NCBI RefSeq assembly: GCF_013387475.1
Contig: NZ_VWNB01000007.1
Coordinates: 1-64,000 of the forward strand
Source of the DNA: Mariprofundus sp. KV
GTDB taxonomy: Bacteria > Pseudomonadota > Zetaproteobacteria > Mariprofundales > Mariprofundaceae
DNA length: 64,000 bases
Direction: 5' to 3'
Position numbers and translations under genes: made by a program. A model generated the notes under the pieces. The model saw only the letters and a program-made list of their open reading frames with translations, was not told where the DNA came from and ran no database searches. This document shows positions 18,615 through 27,732 of the stretch, one piece after another (position 1 is the first letter of the stretch; the number at the start of each line of letters is the position of its first letter).

Positions 18615-19643
18615 TTAATCCTTTTTAACACGGCGAGATGGCTTCTGCTTGCCCTCCCACCTCTTCTGCGCCTTGTTGCGTTCTTTAAAATACGCGGGAT
18701 CAGAGACCTTAATCGGAATCACCGCATACTTCAGTGCCATCACACCCTTATCCGGGCAGAACTCCACACAGCGTCCACACAGGGTGCAGTCGGGCATAAG
18801 AATATCCTTCTCTTTGGATGTATGAATCTCACGAATATCCATCGGGCAGGCTTTGGCACAGAGGCCACACTTATCACAGCGGCTGGTATAGTTCTTCACA
18901 AGCTTAACCAGGCCAACCTTCTTAAACAGCGCATGCATCGCCAGCAGCGGGCAGATGCGGCAGAAGGGCTGACGCATGGTCAGTGAGAGCACAAGAATCA
19001 GACCAAACAACAGATCGGCAATAATCGAGAGGATCATATAACCGGTTGATGAGGTATCGATATAGAGCTGGTTAAGCTGCCCTGCAAAGAGTGAGGTCAG
19101 TATCCGGCTCGGACAGATCTGGCAGAAGGGATCGCCCAGTTCATGGCCGACAAAACCGAGACCCGAAGCCAGTGGCAAGAGAATCACCAACAGCCCCAGC
19201 ATCAGCCATTTGGCAGGCCTGATGCGATCCACCAGATTATCATCCAGCGACTCAGTGCGATTCAGCCGCAGCTTCTGACCGATCATACCCAGCACCTCCT
19301 GGAAGAAGCCCAGCGGGCAGAGCCAGCCACAGAAAGCCTTATTCAACAAGATGAAAAGAAGAAGGAAGGTTCCCAGGGTTGTCAGGATAGGCAGAAGCAG
19401 ACTGAGCGTGAACTTTCCGGCCGCAATTGCAGGCCCTAAACCATGTCCGAGCTGATGCTGCAGTGGAATCAACACACAGTAGTCTGCTGTTTTGGCATCA
19501 TAAGCACAGGAGAGCACCGGAAATGCACCCGACAACTTATCGGCAGAGTAGAAGCCTACAAAGACTGAGCCATAGACAAGAAACAGAAAGGCCAGCAGCT
19601 GAACAAATTTGCGGATGACCGATAAATTTTTCCAGATAGGCAT
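18615..19643 (-). CDS. NapH/CcoG-like membrane polyferredoxin
   Basis: A 342-residue membrane iron-sulfur protein. It has about five transmembrane helices, the NapH-family cysteine motifs FCGWLCPLGFFQE, FCQICPSR and FCRICPLLA, then two 4Fe-4S motifs, CDKCGLCAKACP and CTLCGRCVEFCP, near residues 255-305. The family moves electrons from quinol or ferredoxin across the inner membrane (NapH, NosR, CcoG). In a TonB-receptor operon it may supply electrons to reduce an incoming metal. Start ATG overlaps the previous stop as TAATG with GGGAG upstream. Confidence 0.85.
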   Translation of the reverse strand: MPIWKNLSVIRKFVQLLAFLFLVYGSVFVGFYSADKLSGAFPVLSCAYDAKTADYCVLIPLQHQLGHGLGPAIAAGKFTLSLLLPILTTLGTFLLLFILLNKAFCGWLCPLGFFQEVLGMIGQKLRLNRTESLDDNLVDRIRPAKWLMLGLLVILLPLASGLGFVGHELGDPFCQICPSRILTSLFAGQLNQLYIDTSSTGYMILSIIADLLFGLILVLSLTMRQPFCRICPLLAMHALFKKVGLVKLVKNYTSRCDKCGLCAKACPMDIREIHTSKEKDILMPDCTLCGRCVEFCPDKGVMALKYAVIPIKVSDPAYFKERNKAQKRWEGKQKPSRRVKKD

Positions 19644-20455
19644 TACTTTTTCTCCCTGCGACGACGCTTTCTCAAGGTAATAAAACCACCAATCAACATC
19701 CCGCCACCAATGACCGCCAGACCGAGCTCTGTAGGCTGCCAGTGCTCAGGGTTGATGTGATAGCCATATGAAAAGGTGGTAATATGTCTCTCTGTGCCGA
19801 CATGATGCTCAGCGGTTAGTACAAATTCAGACGGTGGATTTGCCATACGGCCGGGTTTCTCGTAGGTAAAATCCTCAGGCAGCGGGATAGTCACCAGACC
19901 TTCGGTATTGGCTGCAAATTCAGCACTGCTACCATTGCCTGTCTGCATGTGCACCTTCGCTCCGGCAAGCGGCTCACCCTGAAAACGTACGATGAACTGT
20001 GCATCTGTATTGGAGTAGTAACGCCAGTGCTCTCGCGCCAATGGAGCTGGTTCTATCTCCAGCGCCGATTTCTCGTGCCCTATCAATAGTGATGGTGACA
20101 CGCCGGATGGTTTGCCGTTCATATAGATATAACGAACAGCTGACTCATGCAGATCACCCACGCTACGTTTAGCTACCAGCGCATGATAATTGCCGGTGCC
20201 CATCGCTTTCACACTGACCCTGCCATGCTCCAGCGTTAAGGGTTGAACAACCTTGCTCGGGCTCATCAGCTGGACCTCTGCACCTTCACCAGCATGCAAC
20301 AGGAACGGTTTGCCTGCATGGCGATCATGGCCACCGTGTCCACCATGACCATGACTCTTCTCTTTCGGAGCCGGGGACCAGTGCATCGCTGCCTCTGCGT
20401 TGATGCTGAAAAGAGCCACGGCAAGCGTGGCCCCTATCCATATTTCCCGCTTCAC
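19643..20455 (-). CDS. Periplasmic His-rich metal-binding protein (DUF4198-like)
   Basis: A 270-residue protein with a signal peptide, then a His-rich stretch (HGHGGHGGHDRHAGK, about residues 35-50), two beta-sandwich-like halves, and one C-terminal helix followed by RKRRRREKK that anchors it in the inner membrane. It resembles the DUF4198/NikM type of metal-uptake accessory proteins, which I infer from the fold pattern and context, not a firm match. The GTG start overlaps the Spy-like stop as GTGA. Confidence 0.65.
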   Translation of the reverse strand: MKREIWIGATLAVALFSINAEAAMHWSPAPKEKSHGHGGHGGHDRHAGKPFLLHAGEGAEVQLMSPSKVVQPLTLEHGRVSVKAMGTGNYHALVAKRSVGDLHESAVRYIYMNGKPSGVSPSLLIGHEKSALEIEPAPLAREHWRYYSNTDAQFIVRFQGEPLAGAKVHMQTGNGSSAEFAANTEGLVTIPLPEDFTYEKPGRMANPPSEFVLTAEHHVGTERHITTFSYGYHINPEHWQPTELGLAVIGGGMLIGGFITLRKRRRREKK

Positions 20456-20988
20456 TTCTTAGCACCCATGGCTTTTTTGCCTGCATAGAGGCTGGATTTC
20501 TGCTCATCAGTGAGCAGGCGTGAAGCTTTTACCGAGGCCATCAGGTTGGCTTCGTATTTGGCTGCACGCAGCTCACCCATGCGTTGGCTATAGGCTTTGA
20601 TATCACTATCTTTCAAGTTGCCGCCGTGCAGTTTGCCACGCAATGCAGCCACTTCGATCTGAGCTTCGGCATGGGCTTTGGCAGCACCGGTTTCGGCCGC
20701 TACCAGCAGTTCACCGATCTGTTTGCGCTGCTTATCACTCAAAGCGATGGCATCGGCCTTCTTGAGAATCTTGCGAATATAGTCAGGGCTGTTGCCCGGA
20801 ATGTTATGGTGCCCCGATTTCTTATAACCCGATCCTTTGGCATCGCCTTGCACACAATTTTCTGCCTTGGCGCCCTTAAAATCGCAGCTTTCGGATGCAC
20901 ATGGCTTACCACCACAGGCCAGCGCCGGGCTTGAGAGCAGCAGTGCAGTCGCTGCCGCGATAATCAGCTGTTTCATCTGTTTGTTCAT
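20452..20988 (-). CDS. Cys-rich Spy/CpxP-like periplasmic protein
   Basis: A 178-residue exported protein. After a signal peptide there is a cysteine cluster (LACGGKPCASESCDF and a later NCVQG), then a helical region with LSDKQRKQI and LTDEQKSSL, the paired LTxxQ-type motifs of the Spy/CpxP/CnrX family of stress and metal sensors or chaperones. The Cys cluster suggests copper or other soft-metal binding. It follows the TonB receptor by 24 nt and has GAGGGAG ahead of the ATG. Confidence 0.75.
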   Translation of the reverse strand: MNKQMKQLIIAAATALLLSSPALACGGKPCASESCDFKGAKAENCVQGDAKGSGYKKSGHHNIPGNSPDYIRKILKKADAIALSDKQRKQIGELLVAAETGAAKAHAEAQIEVAALRGKLHGGNLKDSDIKAYSQRMGELRAAKYEANLMASVKASRLLTDEQKSSLYAGKKAMGAKK

Positions 20989-21012
20989 ATCTTCTCCCTC
21001 GGTATGGTTTGA

Positions 21013-23220
21013 TTAAAATGTTGCGGTTACGCCAGCTGTCCAGCGGCGACCGGGATTGACCACGATAGAGAGGTCTTCTGCGTTGTAGGAAAAATCGCCA
21101 TTGCTGTCGTAATAACCGCGTGCGGTGTTGTAGACGGTGCGATCCAGCACGTTATCCATGCGTCCAAACAGCGACCACTTCACACCGTTATTGGCTCCTG
21201 TTGTGAAATCGTAGTTGGCTACCAGATCGAACAGGGTATGGCCTCCGATCTTCTCCTGATTAATCTCATCGGCAAAATAGGAGGATTGCGCATTCATCTC
21301 ACCGGTGAGGGTGAAGCCTGCGAACGGGTTAATCCGTGCAGCCAGAAAGATTTTATGCTTGGGAGTACGCGGCACTGTTTTACCGCTATTATTGTAGGTC
21401 ACGATTCTGCTTGCACCCGGTGCCGGACTGAAGCGGTTGCCCAACAGCAGGTTGTAGTTGTCATAGCGGGTGAATTTCGCATCCAACAGTGTGTAGGCCA
21501 GATCCATCGAAAAGAGCTGCTGCTGATCAGTTTTGACAGCCAGTTCAACACCGCGATTGCGCATACCACCGATATTCTGGTACTGATCGGTTACACCGGT
21601 TGCAGGATTGGCATACTGACCGGCCACATTGAGGATAAAATCCTTACGATCAATCTGGAAAGCAGCGATATCCCACTCAATACCCCCAATTAGATCGAGC
21701 TTTCCACGCATACCTACCTCAAAGTTATAGGCCTGCTCAGGTTTCAGGTTCGGATTCGCAGCAACACCGCCGGTCAAATTGATTGTGCCTGCAAATAGCT
21801 GCTGAATAGTCGGAGCCCTGAAGCCAGTTGAGACATTCGTATAGAGTGAGGCAGAATCACTGAAATCATAATTCAGACCAGCACGCCACGAGCCGACATT
21901 AAAATTCTTACTCAGAGATGCAGCTGCAGCAGCTGGAAGATAGTCATCATAGCTCAGTTTCATATGGTCATAACGACCATTCACGGTTGCTGATAGTGCA
22001 TCGGTCACGGCAAATTTCAGCTCACCATAAGTTGCATACATGCGCTCTTTTGTCTTGTCATCTGCAGTAACCGTACCTGCAGTAACACCGGAGAAGGGGC
22101 TTGGACTGGCGCGATGGCTCTGCAGAATTGTCACTTTGTTCTTGTAGCTGTTATCGCGCAGATCAACGGCACCCAACCAGCCAAGCGTCTCACTGCTGCC
22201 GCGCCACTCACCCTTGATGCCACGCTGAACCTGTTTGTAATCATTGCCGTTGGCATAGGCGTTCACATCAGTCACAGCCGCGCCTGTCGTGCTGTAACGA
22301 ATAGGAGAGGACCAGTATTTGGTGTGATCACCAAACTGGTAGATATTGAGCATCAGGTTACTGGTCTCAGAGATATCGTTGGCATAGGTGAGATAGAACT
22401 TACCCAGATCAACATTATAGTGACGGGCAAAATCACGGCCATTTACACTGGTAGGATCCAGTGCGGCCTGAGAAATGCCTGTAACCGTACCGTGGCTATC
22501 CTTGAAACGTTTGGCCACCTCCCAGCCAAATGTCAGATCACTGCTGTCAGAGAGATAACCCTGCAGCTTTCCATTCAGATAATCGGCTTTGTAATCACCC
22601 TGATAATAGTAACCTTTTGCATCCCTGCGACTCACCTGCACATGACCGGACACTTTATCGGCTGCAAAACCGGCACGTGCCAAACCACGCTTATAACCAA
22701 AGCTTCCCGCTTCGCCAGAAAGCTGACCACCGGCCATTTTAGCACCGCGTTTGGTGGTAATGATCACCGCACCGGCCAGAGCATCATCACCAAAGAGATA
22801 AGAGGCACCACCCTTAATCACTTTGATCGATTCGATGTCATCCATATTGATATTCACGCGTCCTGTGCGCTCAAATACCGGCACACCATCAATCACCACG
22901 GCCACACCCGGCTTCTCGCCCATAAAGCGCTGATTTTCCACACCACGGATATGAATTTTCAGTGAATCCTGACTCTGTAATTCAGCCGTCACACCCGGAA
23001 TAGCATCAAGGATCTGTTTGATGTTCTCGGCATGTGCCTCTTCCACCTTGTTGCCTGAAATCACAGAGATATTGGAGGGTTCGCCGCGTTTGGACTCAAA
23101 GCGGTCATCAATGGTGGTGGAGTCCACCCGCATCAACCCCATATCTTCGGCTCCTGCCATATGCGGCATCATCAGCATTGTTGCTGCCGCTACCACCTGC
23201 GTTCTAATTTTCAAATTCAT
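21013..23220 (-). CDS. TonB-dependent outer-membrane receptor
   Basis: A 735-residue receptor. A Met-rich signal peptide precedes the plug domain (about residues 45-165), recognisable by ILDAIPGVTAELQSQDSLKIHIRG and VVIDGVPVF with IESIKVIKGGASYLFGDDALAG (shown in pieces). A 22-strand barrel ends with RRWTAGVTATF, closing on Phe. The substrate is unknown; the downstream metal-handling genes point to a metal or metal complex. Three tandem RegA-like boxes lie 65-109 bp upstream, with a CATAAA hexamer 21 nt beyond the last. It heads a six-gene operon. Confidence 0.9.
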   Translation of the reverse strand: MNLKIRTQVVAAATMLMMPHMAGAEDMGLMRVDSTTIDDRFESKRGEPSNISVISGNKVEEAHAENIKQILDAIPGVTAELQSQDSLKIHIRGVENQRFMGEKPGVAVVIDGVPVFERTGRVNINMDDIESIKVIKGGASYLFGDDALAGAVIITTKRGAKMAGGQLSGEAGSFGYKRGLARAGFAADKVSGHVQVSRRDAKGYYYQGDYKADYLNGKLQGYLSDSSDLTFGWEVAKRFKDSHGTVTGISQAALDPTSVNGRDFARHYNVDLGKFYLTYANDISETSNLMLNIYQFGDHTKYWSSPIRYSTTGAAVTDVNAYANGNDYKQVQRGIKGEWRGSSETLGWLGAVDLRDNSYKNKVTILQSHRASPSPFSGVTAGTVTADDKTKERMYATYGELKFAVTDALSATVNGRYDHMKLSYDDYLPAAAAASLSKNFNVGSWRAGLNYDFSDSASLYTNVSTGFRAPTIQQLFAGTINLTGGVAANPNLKPEQAYNFEVGMRGKLDLIGGIEWDIAAFQIDRKDFILNVAGQYANPATGVTDQYQNIGGMRNRGVELAVKTDQQQLFSMDLAYTLLDAKFTRYDNYNLLLGNRFSPAPGASRIVTYNNSGKTVPRTPKHKIFLAARINPFAGFTLTGEMNAQSSYFADEINQEKIGGHTLFDLVANYDFTTGANNGVKWSLFGRMDNVLDRTVYNTARGYYDSNGDFSYNAEDLSIVVNPGRRWTAGVTATF

Positions 23221-23284
23221 CTCTTCTCCCCTGTCTTATTTCAAAAAACAGGCGGATTTTATGAGCCGAAGTAAATGTAGAAAT

Positions 23285-23329
23285 TAGGCAAAACGACGCA
23301 GGGCAAATTGTCGCGCGACAGATTGACGC
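23285..23329 (-). promoter_or_regulatory. Three tandem RegA-like boxes, TonB receptor operon
   Basis: Three contiguous 15-mers at 23285, 23300 and 23315 read on the minus strand as GCGTCGTTTTGCCTA, GCGACAATTTGCCCT and GCGTCAATCTGTCGC. They are close to the RegR box GNGRCRTTNNGNCGC as I recall it from Bradyrhizobium. A CATAAA(AT) -10-like hexamer follows the proximal box by 21 nt. Confidence 0.6.
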
Positions 23330-23395
23330 ACCCCTGCTTCACGATCAAATGCATTTACTGGAAACAGGAGACTGTAAGAGGAACCCGAATAAAAA

Positions 23396-24091
23396 TCAGG
23401 ATGCATCCAGATTAAAGCGCATGCGAAACTCGCACTCAAGCGGGCAGTCGATCGTCGCTGGAGGCAAAGGCAACGGCAACGCCTTCTCTACAGCCTTTCT
23501 GGCTGCTGAAACCAGCATGGTTGGACCATCTTCAACCACCAGCTGGTGCGTTGAACCATCTGGAAGCAGCTTGAAACTGATATGCACTTCACCCTCAATT
23601 CCGCGCCGGCGAGCTGCTTTCGGATACCATTTATGCTGTTCGATATGTGCCATCACCTCGGTGAGGTAGCGTTCGGTTTCTCGCTTGATCAACCCCTGAT
23701 CAATCTGTGGTGTGGCTGCCGCAGCTACGGCCATCGGCTGCGCAACGACTACCGGTTGTGGTTCACTGATCTGCTCTTGAACCACCTCTTCTACAGGCTC
23801 AGCGACCTTCTTACGCACCTTTTTTTTCACCACTTTCTTCACCGGCTCCGGCGTCGGTTCCACAATCTTTTTCTCTTTCGGTTTGATCTCAGGAACAACT
23901 TCCGGTGTCACAACTGGCTCTACAGCCGGTGTTAAAAAACTCAGGCGTGTGACTGACTGTGTCGGCGGCTGCACAATACCTGCCGGTGCCCCGCCAAAAC
24001 TGGCAAACAGAGCCCCGTGCAGCAGCAGAGAGAGGCCGATTGCGCCATAACGAACCACTCTGTTTGCAGGTGCTACCACTACCGGACTCAT
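23396..24091 (-). CDS. tonB: TonB energy-transducing protein
   Basis: A 231-residue TonB. One N-terminal membrane helix (about 13-32), a Pro/Glu/Lys-rich periplasmic spacer (about 45-110, with repeated KKVVKKKVRKKV), and a C-terminal TonB domain with KWYPKAARRRGIEGEVHISF. TonB carries proton-motive energy from ExbBD to the outer-membrane receptors on both sides of it. I start at MSPVVVAP, one base after the exbD stop; the longer frame has no ribosome site. Confidence 0.9.
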   Translation of the reverse strand: MSPVVVAPANRVVRYGAIGLSLLLHGALFASFGGAPAGIVQPPTQSVTRLSFLTPAVEPVVTPEVVPEIKPKEKKIVEPTPEPVKKVVKKKVRKKVAEPVEEVVQEQISEPQPVVVAQPMAVAAAATPQIDQGLIKRETERYLTEVMAHIEQHKWYPKAARRRGIEGEVHISFKLLPDGSTHQLVVEDGPTMLVSAARKAVEKALPLPLPPATIDCPLECEFRMRFNLDAS

Positions 24092-24092
24092 G

Positions 24093-24503
24093 TTAATCCC
24101 GATCCGGCTGCTCAGTGACAATATCGACACCCTCTGCACCAGCCAGGCGCGCTGCATCAATCACCTTCACCGAATCACCAAAACCGGCATCTTTGTCACC
24201 ACGAATCAGCACACGCTTCTCATCTCTTGCAGCAAGCAGGGGCCGCAAGTACGCCTGCAGCGCATCAATCGCGACCTGCTGATCTGCGACCATGATCTGG
24301 CCTGTGCCGGTCAGCTTGATCTCAAGCGGTTTCTGATCATCAAGTGATAGCGCACTTTCTGCTTCCGGCAACTCAATCGGCAGCCCCTGATCCTTCACAA
24401 AATGGGCGGTGAGCATAAAAAAGACCAGCAGCAGAAAAACGATATCAATCAGCGGTGTCAGGTTCGGTGCCTGACCACTCCTGCGTGCCCCCTCAAATTG
24501 CAT
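24093..24503 (-). CDS. exbD: ExbD biopolymer transport protein
   Basis: A 136-residue ExbD with the membrane helix LTPLIDIVFLLLVFFML, including the essential Asp, and a periplasmic domain with VLIRGDKDAGFGDSVKVID. It works with ExbB as the proton-driven motor for TonB. The ATG start MQFEGARR overlaps exbB by 11 nt; a GTG 13 codons earlier is less likely because family members begin close to the LTPLIDIVF helix. Confidence 0.9.
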   Translation of the reverse strand: MQFEGARRSGQAPNLTPLIDIVFLLLVFFMLTAHFVKDQGLPIELPEAESALSLDDQKPLEIKLTGTGQIMVADQQVAIDALQAYLRPLLAARDEKRVLIRGDKDAGFGDSVKVIDAARLAGAEGVDIVTEQPDRD

Positions 24504-25122
24504 GGGCCAGCGAGTCCCTGTGTTTAACCTGGTTATCTTCACTGTTCAGCGCGATATGCGGCAACTGCTCGATCACCATCGAAGCGACCCGCTGCATCGA
24601 CTTGGCACGTTTATCAACCAACCCTTCAAGAAAGTGCAGTAGAAACAGAACAGGGATTGCCACGGCCAGCCCTGCGCCGGTTGTTACCATCGCTTCCCAA
24701 ATGCCACCAGCCAGCACCATCGCATCGACCTTGCCTCCGGCAGCCTCAATCACCTGAAAGGCTTTGATCATGCCGGTGATCGTGCCAAACAGGCCTAATA
24801 GCGGCGCTGTATTACCCAGCCAGGCCAGCGTACGCAGTCCGGACTCCATACGCGCCAGTTGATCTGATCCAATGCGTGAAGCCACACGTACCAGATCCTT
24901 CACACCTTCACTGGCAGCCTGTTGCACACCCATAGCAATCGCCGCTTCCGGTGAAATGCGTTTACCACTGCTCTGATAGAGGGAGTCCAGATCACCACTG
25001 ACTTTGGGCAACAGATTGAGATGAATCAGTCGCTCGACCACAATGGCAACCGCCACCACGGAGTAACCGAGCAGCACCCACATCACCGGGCCACCTTTAT
25101 CTATCAGCGTGGTAATTTCCAT
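24493..25122 (-). CDS. exbB: ExbB/MotA/TolQ-family proton channel
   Basis: A 209-residue ExbB-like protein. It has an N-terminal helix (PVMWVLLGYSVVAVAIVV) and the paired pore helices near residues 100-130 and 145-175, with LGLFGTITGMIKAF and ALVTTG-like AMVTTGAGLAVAIPVL typical of the family. It forms the pentameric motor shell around ExbD. The AAGGGGAGAG ribosome site and part of the start codon are inside a perfect 14-bp inverted repeat, so translation is probably regulated. Confidence 0.92.
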   Translation of the reverse strand: MEITTLIDKGGPVMWVLLGYSVVAVAIVVERLIHLNLLPKVSGDLDSLYQSSGKRISPEAAIAMGVQQAASEGVKDLVRVASRIGSDQLARMESGLRTLAWLGNTAPLLGLFGTITGMIKAFQVIEAAGGKVDAMVLAGGIWEAMVTTGAGLAVAIPVLFLLHFLEGLVDKRAKSMQRVASMVIEQLPHIALNSEDNQVKHRDSLAHAI

Positions 25123-25164
25123 AAACTCTCCCCTTATTCAAAACTGGATGAGGGGAGAGTTTAT
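25121..25164 (-). promoter_or_regulatory. Hairpin burying the exbB ribosome site and start
   Basis: ATAAACTCTCCCCT at 25121-25134 and AGGGGAGAGTTTAT at 25151-25164 are perfect reverse complements separated by 16 nt. In the mRNA the stem pairs the whole Shine-Dalgarno stretch and two bases of the AUG of exbB. Confidence 0.7.
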
Positions 25165-25186
25165 AAACTGATCAGAAACTATACAT

Positions 25187-25201
25187 GGGGCAAATTGTCG
25201 C
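25187..25201 (-). promoter_or_regulatory. RegA-like box, exbB operon
   Basis: The minus strand reads GCGACAATTTGCCCC, followed after 21 nt by TATAAA. The geometry is the same as in front of the TonB receptor operon and regB. Confidence 0.6.
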
Positions 25202-25297
25202 AGTAATATCCAACGATGGTTTGTACGACACTCCCAACGACAACAGCCAAAAACATCTGTTATTTAAAAAGCTATTGAGTATTGATGTTTATTACTA

Positions 25298-27571
25298 CTA
25301 CATCTTGAGAGTCATACCGACATAGATCGAACGCCCCATACCCGGAACAGCTACACCCCAGGGTACATCTGCAGCGGACATGGTCTTACCCTGGCCTGTA
25401 TAAGCGCCGCCGAGTGGATCGTTATAGAATTTATTAAGCAGGTTCTCAATACCGGCATCAACACGGAGATGTTTCCACTCGTAGCTGCCGCGCAGATTCA
25501 GCAGCCCGTATCCTGCGGTCGCAACCTCATTTCTAATCTGTGAAACCTTTGTTTTGGCAGCGACCATCTCAGCTTCGAGACTACTGGTCCAGCCGCCCAG
25601 ACGGTGCGTAAGGCCAAGTCGGCCGTTCAATGGCATAATGTTGTAAAGGTTATCATTGGTAGTCTTGTTCTTGCCGCGCACGTAATTCAAAATACCAGAG
25701 GCCGAGAGGCTGCCAAAGCTACCATCTTCAACCAGAGTGAGTTGACTTGAGAGATCAACACCATGAATTTCAGCCAACTTGTTGGCAAACTGCAGATACA
25801 CAAACCCTGTCGTAGCAGTCTGGTTAGCCGCACCACAGTTGGCATTGGCTGAAGAGCAACGGTTTACATCGATATAGTCTTTAACACGACTGAAGTATGG
25901 CGTGACCTTTACCTCCCACTGCTTCTCCTCAGCATCATGAAAATCAAAGGTTGCACTGATGGTGTGAGAGGTCTCCGGTTTCAGATTGAGATTACCCACA
26001 TATCCATTACCGTCGCCAGCCATATTGATCATGCGCATGGCCATGCCGCCGGTTGACCATGTATAACGCTCGTAGAGGTTAGGCGAACGGGTTTTCATAC
26101 CATAACCAAACTCAAGCGTTGCGTTCTCTGACGGTGTAAAACGAACCAGAGCAGTCAGATCAATGTTATTGTCGGTTTTTTTGCGGTTAGCGGCATTAAA
26201 CGCAGCGGCTTCAGCGGCATAGGTGGCGTTGTAGCCCTGCACGGTGCTGGTATCCATGCTAACGCGCTCATAGCGCACGCCGAGCTGCGTCAACCAGCGC
26301 GAATTCCACTGCGACTCCCACTCACCAAACAGGGCCAAACGGTCACGCTTACCACCGTTAATATTCCAGAAGGTGTCAGGCCACATGCCTTTTCCGGATG
26401 GCTCCCACCAGTCATCCAGGCGGTACTGCTGGCCCTCTGTACCCACTCTGAGCAACTTGCCTGCTGAAAGTGCGATATTCGCCTTAACACTACCGCCGAT
26501 ATTCAGACCTTCGGTATCCATTGGCATGCCCGCTGCACAGCCCATCATGCCGGCAGAAGGGGTACAGGCAACGCCATCATTTGGAGCTGCAGGCATCGCA
26601 TTACCATACCAATAGAGCTTATCATCACCAAACTGCATTGCATGCTTGGTATTTTCATAGTAGGCGCGTGCTTCCAGTTCACCCCAGCTATATTGACCCT
26701 CATAACGAAGGTTTGCCTGCTTACTATCGTTTCCGGTCATATCCATGCGCTGATTTGCCCAGCCCTGATAAGGAATATCCTGTAGCCCCAGTTTCACATC
26801 AACCTGATGGTCACCATTAAGCACAGCCATCGCAATCGACTGATTGGTCGTTTTGTACATGGTGGAGCCAACCTCATCTGCTGCCAGCCAACCCCTGCCT
26901 GCTGCTGCAAGACCTGCCGCTTTGAAATCGCCTCCGGCTTTGTAATCATCACCCTTGGCTGTGGAACCACGGTAGCTCAAGCTGACGTTTTCACTGGCCA
27001 CTGTAGCAGATGCATTTGCACCCTGAACATTGCCATTGCTACGATAGAATGCGCCAATCTCGCCTTTGGTCAGAATTCCCTCGCCAGGCTTGGCAAACTC
27101 AGAATCTTCGGAATCCACGATGATGGTACCGCCGATGCTGTCGCCACCAATACTGACCGGCGTAATACCGGCAAAAACCATTGCACTGCCAACATTGCTC
27201 GGATCGACATATGAGAGCGCCGGATTCATGTGATTACCACATGCTGAGATAAGATCCATACCATCGACTTTGATACGCAGGCGATCATCGGCCATGCCAT
27301 GAATGGCAGGCAGATTGGAAACGGCACCACCGCGCTGAAGATTTAGCCCCGGCGTGTTTTTCAGCAGGCTTGCTGCATCACTGGTAGCCGGTGCCATCGA
27401 TTTCAACTCTTCCTGACTAACGATCTCGCAATGTGGCGCCTGTGTATCGGTCAGGGCCGAGCCGGTGACATCGATGACTGGCAGCGCTGCGTCCTCAGCA
27501 TGCGCAATGCCGTGGCTATAGCCTGCAATCAGAGCGGCCAGAAAAGCCTGCCGATAGTGTGTATGATTCAT
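25298..27571 (-). CDS. NosA/OprC-type copper TonB-dependent receptor
   Basis: A 757-residue receptor with a signal peptide, a plug (about residues 35-170) and a barrel ending VGMTLKM. The plug contains MDLISACGNHMNPALSYVDP, the Cys-His-Met segment characteristic of the NosA/OprC copper receptors, and the barrel loops are rich in Met and His (for example STGGMAMRMINMAGDG, MGCAAGMPM). I infer uptake of copper. Two tandem RegA-like boxes lie 86-115 bp upstream. It is monocistronic, between the exbB operon and regA. The gene symbol is left blank because oprC and nosA cannot be separated by eye. Confidence 0.85.
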   Translation of the reverse strand: MNHTHYRQAFLAALIAGYSHGIAHAEDAALPVIDVTGSALTDTQAPHCEIVSQEELKSMAPATSDAASLLKNTPGLNLQRGGAVSNLPAIHGMADDRLRIKVDGMDLISACGNHMNPALSYVDPSNVGSAMVFAGITPVSIGGDSIGGTIIVDSEDSEFAKPGEGILTKGEIGAFYRSNGNVQGANASATVASENVSLSYRGSTAKGDDYKAGGDFKAAGLAAAGRGWLAADEVGSTMYKTTNQSIAMAVLNGDHQVDVKLGLQDIPYQGWANQRMDMTGNDSKQANLRYEGQYSWGELEARAYYENTKHAMQFGDDKLYWYGNAMPAAPNDGVACTPSAGMMGCAAGMPMDTEGLNIGGSVKANIALSAGKLLRVGTEGQQYRLDDWWEPSGKGMWPDTFWNINGGKRDRLALFGEWESQWNSRWLTQLGVRYERVSMDTSTVQGYNATYAAEAAAFNAANRKKTDNNIDLTALVRFTPSENATLEFGYGMKTRSPNLYERYTWSTGGMAMRMINMAGDGNGYVGNLNLKPETSHTISATFDFHDAEEKQWEVKVTPYFSRVKDYIDVNRCSSANANCGAANQTATTGFVYLQFANKLAEIHGVDLSSQLTLVEDGSFGSLSASGILNYVRGKNKTTNDNLYNIMPLNGRLGLTHRLGGWTSSLEAEMVAAKTKVSQIRNEVATAGYGLLNLRGSYEWKHLRVDAGIENLLNKFYNDPLGGAYTGQGKTMSAADVPWGVAVPGMGRSIYVGMTLKM

Positions 27572-27656
27572 GATTGTTTCCCCTGCTTTGTCTTTGAAAG
27601 AGATATCTAAAACGTAAGTGGGCGCGAAACATACTGACGAGAGAAAATTTTAAGAT

Positions 27657-27686
27657 AGGGCAAATTGCCGCGCGACATATTGCCGC
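27657..27686 (-). promoter_or_regulatory. Two tandem RegA-like boxes, copper receptor gene
   Basis: Contiguous 15-mers at 27657 and 27672 read on the minus strand GCGGCAATTTGCCCT and GCGGCAATATGTCGC. A TATGTT hexamer lies 23 nt beyond the proximal box. Confidence 0.6.
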
Positions 27687-27732
27687 AGTCAGAAGGACTA
27701 TTGTTCTATGGCGATCTCAATGAGCAACCAAT

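Noticed and set aside
18615-19643. Identification as NosR
   Set aside because: NosR is much longer, with a periplasmic flavin domain. This 342-residue protein only shares the NapH-type core, so a general call was used.
22114-22965. 283-codon plus-strand frame inside the TonB receptor gene
   Set aside because: Antisense to a well-supported receptor; no recognisable domain.
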